The notes beneath the pieces are model-generated. The model did not search any database. It was not told where the DNA came from and was given only the letters and a program-made list of their open reading frames with translations. A stretch of 64,000 bases of DNA from Pseudarthrobacter sp. IC2-21 (GTDB lineage Bacteria > Actinomycetota > Actinomycetes > Actinomycetales > Micrococcaceae): positions 1,116,001-1,180,000 of the forward strand of contig NZ_CP139145.1 of assembly GCF_034048115.1 (NCBI RefSeq), in the 5' to 3' direction. Shown one piece after another: positions 60,856 through 64,000 of the stretch (the stretch's first letter is position 1; every line of letters begins with the position of its first letter). A program made the position numbers and the translations under genes.

Positions 60856-61350
60856 ATGAACTCCACCACATCCGGTTCGAACCAGTCCAGCTCCGAGCAG
60901 TTCGGGCAGCACCTAGCCAGCATCGGGGGTTCAGAGGCTGACCTCGGCGGATCCGCCTACACGGTCACCGATGACGACACCGTCCAGAGCGTGGCCTCGG
61001 GCCTGCGGATCGAACAACAGCAGCAGGGCACCCCCGTGAGCACGCCAGCCATTCTGCACGCATCCGCGGAGGTCCTGATCAGCAGGCGCGATGAAGGCGA
61101 CCCCGAAAGCCACGCCGGAACGTCCCATGCGGGGGAGTACCAGTTGGACATCCACCTCAGCGGGGATCGCAGCACCCGGGAATCCATCCCTCAAAAGGAC
61201 CTCGAGCAGGCCCGGATCTGGGCGAAAGGGCGGATCGAGGCTGAGGGCGCGGACTTCGGTGCCATCTACTTCCCTACCGGAGGAGGCATCGAACCCGGCA
61301 CCGGAGCGCTTGAATGCCGTTACGACCGGGCGGTGGGCTGGTACCGGTAG
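60856..61350 (+). CDS. Hypothetical protein
   Basis: A 164-residue soluble protein of unknown function. The first 50 residues are rich in Ser, Gly and Gln; the rest has alternating strands (AEVLISRRDEGD, EYQLDIHLSG, IYFPTGGG) that may form a small beta fold. It ends in VGWYR, and the last 18 bases are the first unit of a tandem repeat that includes the stop. GGGAGG precedes ATG 60856. I do not recognise the family. Confidence 0.72.
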   Translation: MNSTTSGSNQSSSEQFGQHLASIGGSEADLGGSAYTVTDDDTVQSVASGLRIEQQQQGTPVSTPAILHASAEVLISRRDEGDPESHAGTSHAGEYQLDIHLSGDRSTRESIPQKDLEQARIWAKGRIEAEGADFGAIYFPTGGGIEPGTGALECRYDRAVGWYR

Positions 61351-61386
61351 GTGGGCTGGTACCGGTAGGTGGGCTGGTACCGCTAG
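61333..61386. repeat. 18-bp tandem repeat (3 copies) spanning a stop codon
   Basis: Units 61333-61350, 61351-61368 and 61369-61386 (GTGGGCTGGTACCGGTAG; last copy differs at one base). Each unit encodes VGWYR-stop in frame, so the upstream gene has three stops in series; the last unit also supplies the stop of the convergent gene. Confidence 0.9.
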
Positions 61387-61811
61387 CGGAGGCCGGGCAT
61401 TGACTGCTCCAGCTGGACACGGCAATTGGACATTGCCTGGTCCGTCAGGGCTTCCCGCTGGCAGGCCTGGAACTCCTGGACCTGGCTGAAGAACACCGCT
61501 GAGGCCAGGATGACCAGCAGCATGATGAGCGAAACCACCAGGCCCGCGATGGTGCCGAACAGGACCAGCCGGGACTCCTTCAGCTTTGCCGACCGGACCA
61601 GCAGCATGATGCCCAGGACAAAGCTGGCCGCCGTCAGGATGCCGGTGAGCCAGAGGTAGCTGACGTCCAGCTGGTAGACGAAAAAGGCGCCGAGCACGGT
61701 GAGAATGAAGATCCGGAACAGGTTGCGGGTCTTGCTGAGCGAGGTTTTCGCGGCCTCGCTGAGCTGCGGTTTAGTCCGCTGCTGGCCAGCTGGTTCCGGG
61801 GGAGTAGTCAT
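61383..61811 (-). CDS. Small membrane protein, three hydrophobic segments
   Basis: A 142-residue membrane protein. Two helices are close together (about 30-50 and 52-75) and a third strong one (85-110: FGTIAGLVVSLIMLLVILASAVFFS), followed by a short extracytoplasmic tail with two Cys (QACQREALTDQAMSNC) that might form a disulfide. The family is unknown. It is divergent from purN (39-bp gap) and its stop lies in the tandem repeat. Confidence 0.75.
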   Translation of the reverse strand: MTTPPEPAGQQRTKPQLSEAAKTSLSKTRNLFRIFILTVLGAFFVYQLDVSYLWLTGILTAASFVLGIMLLVRSAKLKESRLVLFGTIAGLVVSLIMLLVILASAVFFSQVQEFQACQREALTDQAMSNCRVQLEQSMPGLR

Positions 61812-61850
61812 GGATTCCAGCCTACGCGAGCCTGCCCATAAGCTAGACCC

Positions 61851-62411
61851 ATGCGCATCGTAGTCCTCGTTTCCGGTACCGGCTCCAACCTCCAGGCCGT
61901 CATTGACGCCGTGAAGTCCGGGGAGCTGGACGTGGAAATCGCGGCGGTGGGTGCCGATCGTGAGGGGACCTACGGGGTGGAGCGTTCGTCCGAGGCCGGG
62001 CTGGAAACCTTTGTGGTCAACTTCAATTCGTTCCCAACCCGCGACGAATGGGATGCCGCCCTGACGGCGAAGGTGGCTTCCTACGCCCCGGATGTGGTGG
62101 TCTCCTCCGGCTTCATGCGGATTGTCAGCGCCGACTTCATCGATGCCTTTGACGGCAAGTACCTCAATACCCACCCCGCGCTGCTGCCGGCGTTCCCCGG
62201 TGCCCACGGCGTCCGCGACGCCATGGCCTACGGCGTGAAGGTGACCGGCTGCACGGTGCACTGGGCCGACGCCGGCGTGGATACGGGCCCCATCATCGCC
62301 CAGGAAGCCGTCGCCGTTGAGCCGGGGGACACCGAGGACACCCTGCACGAGCGGATCAAGGTGGTGGAGCGCCGCCTCCTGGTGTCCACCCTGGCAGCCC
62401 TCGCCGCCTAA
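61851..62411 (+). CDS. purN: Phosphoribosylglycinamide formyltransferase
   Basis: A 186-residue enzyme of de novo purine synthesis that transfers the formyl group from 10-formyl-THF to GAR. The active-site residues are at the same positions as in E. coli: Asn106, His108 (LNTHPALLPAFPGAHG) and Asp144 (DAGVDTGPIIAQE). The GTGSNLQAVIDA N-terminal phosphate loop is clear. Length is normal. A short direct repeat of the gene end (CCGCCTAACCCCTCCC, twice, 62404-62436) and the palindromic element follow. Confidence 0.97.
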   Translation: MRIVVLVSGTGSNLQAVIDAVKSGELDVEIAAVGADREGTYGVERSSEAGLETFVVNFNSFPTRDEWDAALTAKVASYAPDVVVSSGFMRIVSADFIDAFDGKYLNTHPALLPAFPGAHGVRDAMAYGVKVTGCTVHWADAGVDTGPIIAQEAVAVEPGDTEDTLHERIKVVERRLLVSTLAALAA

Positions 62412-62433
62412 CCCCTCCCGCCGCCTAACCCCT

Positions 62434-62499
62434 CCCAAGTAGGTAGCGCTATCTGTCGTTTTGACCCCTCAGAACGACAGATAGCGCTACCTACTTGGG
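62434..62499. repeat. Palindromic element copy 2 (perfect)
   Basis: Perfect 27-bp arms (62434-62460 and 62473-62499) with a 12-nt loop: CCCAAGTAGGTAGCGCTATC and complement. It lies 23 nt after the purN stop and could also be a bidirectional hairpin. The same sequence family is at 49.7 and 63.5 kb. Confidence 0.92.
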
Positions 62500-62562
62500 T
62501 TGACGGAGGGGAGCCTGTGGATAACTTCAGCGGCCTTCTCGCGGGCCTGCCACCATGGGCAG

Positions 62563-63495
62563 ATGAAGGTCCCCAGCGAACTGCCCCAGCCGTTGTCCTC
62601 CCTTCCGTTCACACTGAAAGAAGCGGCCGACGCCGGGATCACCCAACGTAGGTTGCGTCACCAGGGCTTGGGGCGCCCCAGCCGCGGCGTCCGGGTGCCG
62701 GAGGTGGAGGACTGCCCTCTTGACCGCAGCATTCGCCCCTACACCCTGGTTACGGAGTCAGCCGCGGCTTCCCATGCGTCGGCGTTCCTGTTGTGGGAGT
62801 TCCCGGGCTTCCTCCCGGGAAGCGATGAGCAGCTGATTCATATCTCCCGGCCCGATTCGGTGGCCATCATGCGCCGTCCGGGAGTGAAGGGTCACCGGGG
62901 CCAGTTCTTCGACGACGAAATCGTTAATTTCAACGGCCTGCTGGTCACCTCGCGTGCCCGAACGTGGCTGGACTGCGCCCGGAAAATGAGCATTGATGAG
63001 ATAACTGTCGTAGCGGATCACCTGTTGAGGATTCCTCGGCCGGACTTCGAAGGGAGGGCTGAACCCTTCGCGACCAAGGAAGACCTTGAGGATATGCTCG
63101 ACCGGCACAAGGGGACCCCGGGGATTCAAAAGGCCCGCCTTGCCCTCGAACAGGCCAGAGTCGGGGCTGATTCCGCCCCGGAAACGAGGCTGCGGCTGGC
63201 ACTGGAGTACGCGGGATTGCCGGAACCGAAATTGAACATGCGCGCGGACCTGGGAGCCGGCGTCGTACGTCAGCCTGATCTCGCCTATCGGGACCACAAA
63301 GTGGCAGTGGAATACGAAGGCGATGGACACTCTGAGGTGGCCCGGATCGTCAGGGACATCGCCCGCGAGGAGGATTTCGCAAGGGCGGGCTGGCTGCCGG
63401 TCAGAATCTCCAAACGCCACATGCAGAACGACGCGCGGGCCGCCGTCGCCAAAGTCCGTTCGGCGCTTATGACCCGAGGCTGGTCGCCCAAGTAG
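62563..63495 (+). CDS. AbiEi-like/DUF559 protein
   Basis: A 310-residue protein of a type common in actinobacteria. The N-terminal half resembles AbiEi-type antitoxin (winged helix: FTLKEAADAGITQRRLRHQGL; then VTESAAASHASAFLLWEFP). The C-terminal half is a DUF559/Vsr-like PD-(D/E)XK nuclease fold: ETRLRLALEYAGLPEP, QPDLAYRDHKVAVEYEGDGHS with Asp and Glu-x-Glu. No partner AbiEii toxin is adjacent. ATG 62563 is preferred to an earlier in-frame ATG. Its last codons (CCC AAG TAG) are part of the palindromic repeat copy 3. Confidence 0.8.
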   Translation: MKVPSELPQPLSSLPFTLKEAADAGITQRRLRHQGLGRPSRGVRVPEVEDCPLDRSIRPYTLVTESAAASHASAFLLWEFPGFLPGSDEQLIHISRPDSVAIMRRPGVKGHRGQFFDDEIVNFNGLLVTSRARTWLDCARKMSIDEITVVADHLLRIPRPDFEGRAEPFATKEDLEDMLDRHKGTPGIQKARLALEQARVGADSAPETRLRLALEYAGLPEPKLNMRADLGAGVVRQPDLAYRDHKVAVEYEGDGHSEVARIVRDIAREEDFARAGWLPVRISKRHMQNDARAAVAKVRSALMTRGWSPK

Positions 63496-63552
63496 GTAGC
63501 GCTATCTGCCGTTTTGAGCGTCCATAACGACAGTTGGCGCTACCTAGTTGGG
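63487..63552. repeat. Palindromic element copy 3
   Basis: Arms 63487-63513 and 63526-63552 match at 23 of 27. The left arm contains the stop of the AbiEi-like gene. Its right arm CGCTACCTAGTTGGG is the uninterrupted form of the IS630 target in copy 1. Confidence 0.9.
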
Positions 63553-63562
63553 CAAGGGGGGC

Positions 63563-64000
63563 CTAGTCGAGGCGGCGCAGCTTGGTTTCGGGGGAGAAGA
63601 ACGCCATCCACAGCACGGCAACCAGGACAAGCCCGCCGGCCAGGGCGAAGGAGGTGGCCAGGCCGAGCTCGGGCCAGAAGTAGTTGGCGAAAATGAGTGG
63701 CCCAAGGCCGGCACCCAGCCGGGAGAACGTCGAGGCCCAGCCAAACCCCGTGCCGCGCAGCTCCGTGGGGTACAGCTCGGACACATAGGCGTAGAGCACC
63801 GGGATGGCCACCTGGACGATAAAGCCGAACACGAGCAGCCAGAAGATCGCCGCCGACGGGATGTCCACCACAAACGCCACGATCACCAGGGTCAGCGCCG
63901 AGAGCGGGCCCGTGATGGCCAGAATCCACTTGCGGCCCACGCGCTCCACCAGCAGGGCGGCGACCACCACGCCCAGCAGGCCCACGGCCGACATGGAGGC
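63563..64000 (-). CDS. MFS transporter, C-terminal part (5' end beyond the window)
   Basis: The frame is open to the window edge; 145 residues are visible with helices 8-12 of a major facilitator: AALLVERVGRKWILAITG (loop with the RxGRK motif), IVQVAIPVLYAYVSELYPTELRGTGFGWASTFSRLGAGLGPLIF (the typical PTELRGTGFG of sugar/metabolite:H+ symporters) and LVLVAVLWMAFFSPETKLRRLD. The substrate cannot be determined from this part. Confidence 0.88.
   Translation of the reverse strand, partial: ASMSAVGLLGVVVAALLVERVGRKWILAITGPLSALTLVIVAFVVDIPSAAIFWLLVFGFIVQVAIPVLYAYVSELYPTELRGTGFGWASTFSRLGAGLGPLIFANYFWPELGLATSFALAGGLVLVAVLWMAFFSPETKLRRLD

Noticed and set aside
62516..62524. TGTGGATAA, a perfect match to a DnaA box
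   Set aside because: Only a single box was noticed, with no dnaA, dnaN or AT-rich unwinding region nearby; not evidence of an origin.
1..64000. tRNA, rRNA, CRISPR array, prophage or conjugative genes
   Set aside because: I saw no clover-leaf tRNA sequence, no rRNA segment, no regularly spaced repeats and no phage or conjugation proteins. The only mobile element is the IS630-type insertion.

Overview
The window reads as a chromosomal stretch of a high-GC Gram-positive soil actinobacterium, most likely an Arthrobacter/Pseudarthrobacter-type Micrococcaceae. The basis is uniform high GC with G/C-rich third codon positions, GTG/TTG starts, many ATGA/GTGA translational couplings, and the gene families present (DUF5058 pair, DUF6350 near purN, PRC-barrel proteins, tandem-domain AsnC regulators). 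That is inference from composition and families; no rRNA or tRNA gene is present to settle it.

Layout. 0-3.5 kb (minus): DUF5058 protein, partner membrane protein, M20 amidohydrolase and a truncated two-module AsnC regulator. 4-9.1 kb (plus): a translationally coupled sugar-acid operon (ACS-type MFS transporter, D-2-hydroxyacid dehydrogenase, 2-oxoglutarate-semialdehyde dehydrogenase, FAH-family dehydratase) behind a promoter overlapped by a palindromic operator. 9.1-13.1 kb: PhoD-type phosphatase, an unknown protein and a diguanylate cyclase. 13.2-21.5 kb: an accessory catabolic block with an APC permease, a trimethylamine-monooxygenase-like enzyme, four cupins (two of them paralogues), a TetR regulator, a zinc alcohol dehydrogenase and a small ABM-like protein. 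Two divergent promoters in it share the same inverted-repeat site. 21.6-24.7 kb: small proteins, a frameshifted GerMN lipoprotein and a divergent TetR/cupin pair with a clear operator.

24.9-32 kb: a complete urease operon ureABCEFGD followed without a gap by a nickel permease and a urea transporter, so enzyme, metallochaperones, metal supply and substrate supply are one unit. 32-35 kb: Mg2+ P-type ATPase. 35-41.5 kb: hydrolase, TetR, an NTF2-like/NAD-binding pair, then a coupled lipoprotein / divergent Nramp / two PRC-like proteins cassette and a TehA-like transporter. 41.8-47 kb: cold-shock protein, a solitary cytochrome oxidase subunit I, and a gluconate regulon (GntR, gluconokinase, GntP permease). 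47-57 kb: flavoprotein monooxygenase, TfoX-like protein, SDR, an intact IS630-family element, DHFR-like reductase, a PAS-GGDEF-EAL protein and a UDP-glucose dehydrogenase/glycosyltransferase pair. 57-64 kb: PRC-barrel protein, HNH nuclease, DUF4383 and DUF6350 membrane proteins, purN, an AbiEi/DUF559-like protein and the C-terminal part of an MFS transporter.

The two strongest observations are: (i) a family of about 66-bp palindromic elements at the 3' ends of three genes, one of which is split by the IS630-type element exactly at its CTAG, with TA duplication; (ii) the Tmm-like/multi-cupin block, which has the oxygenase but no visible TMAO demethylase, and which repeats one operator at two divergent promoters.
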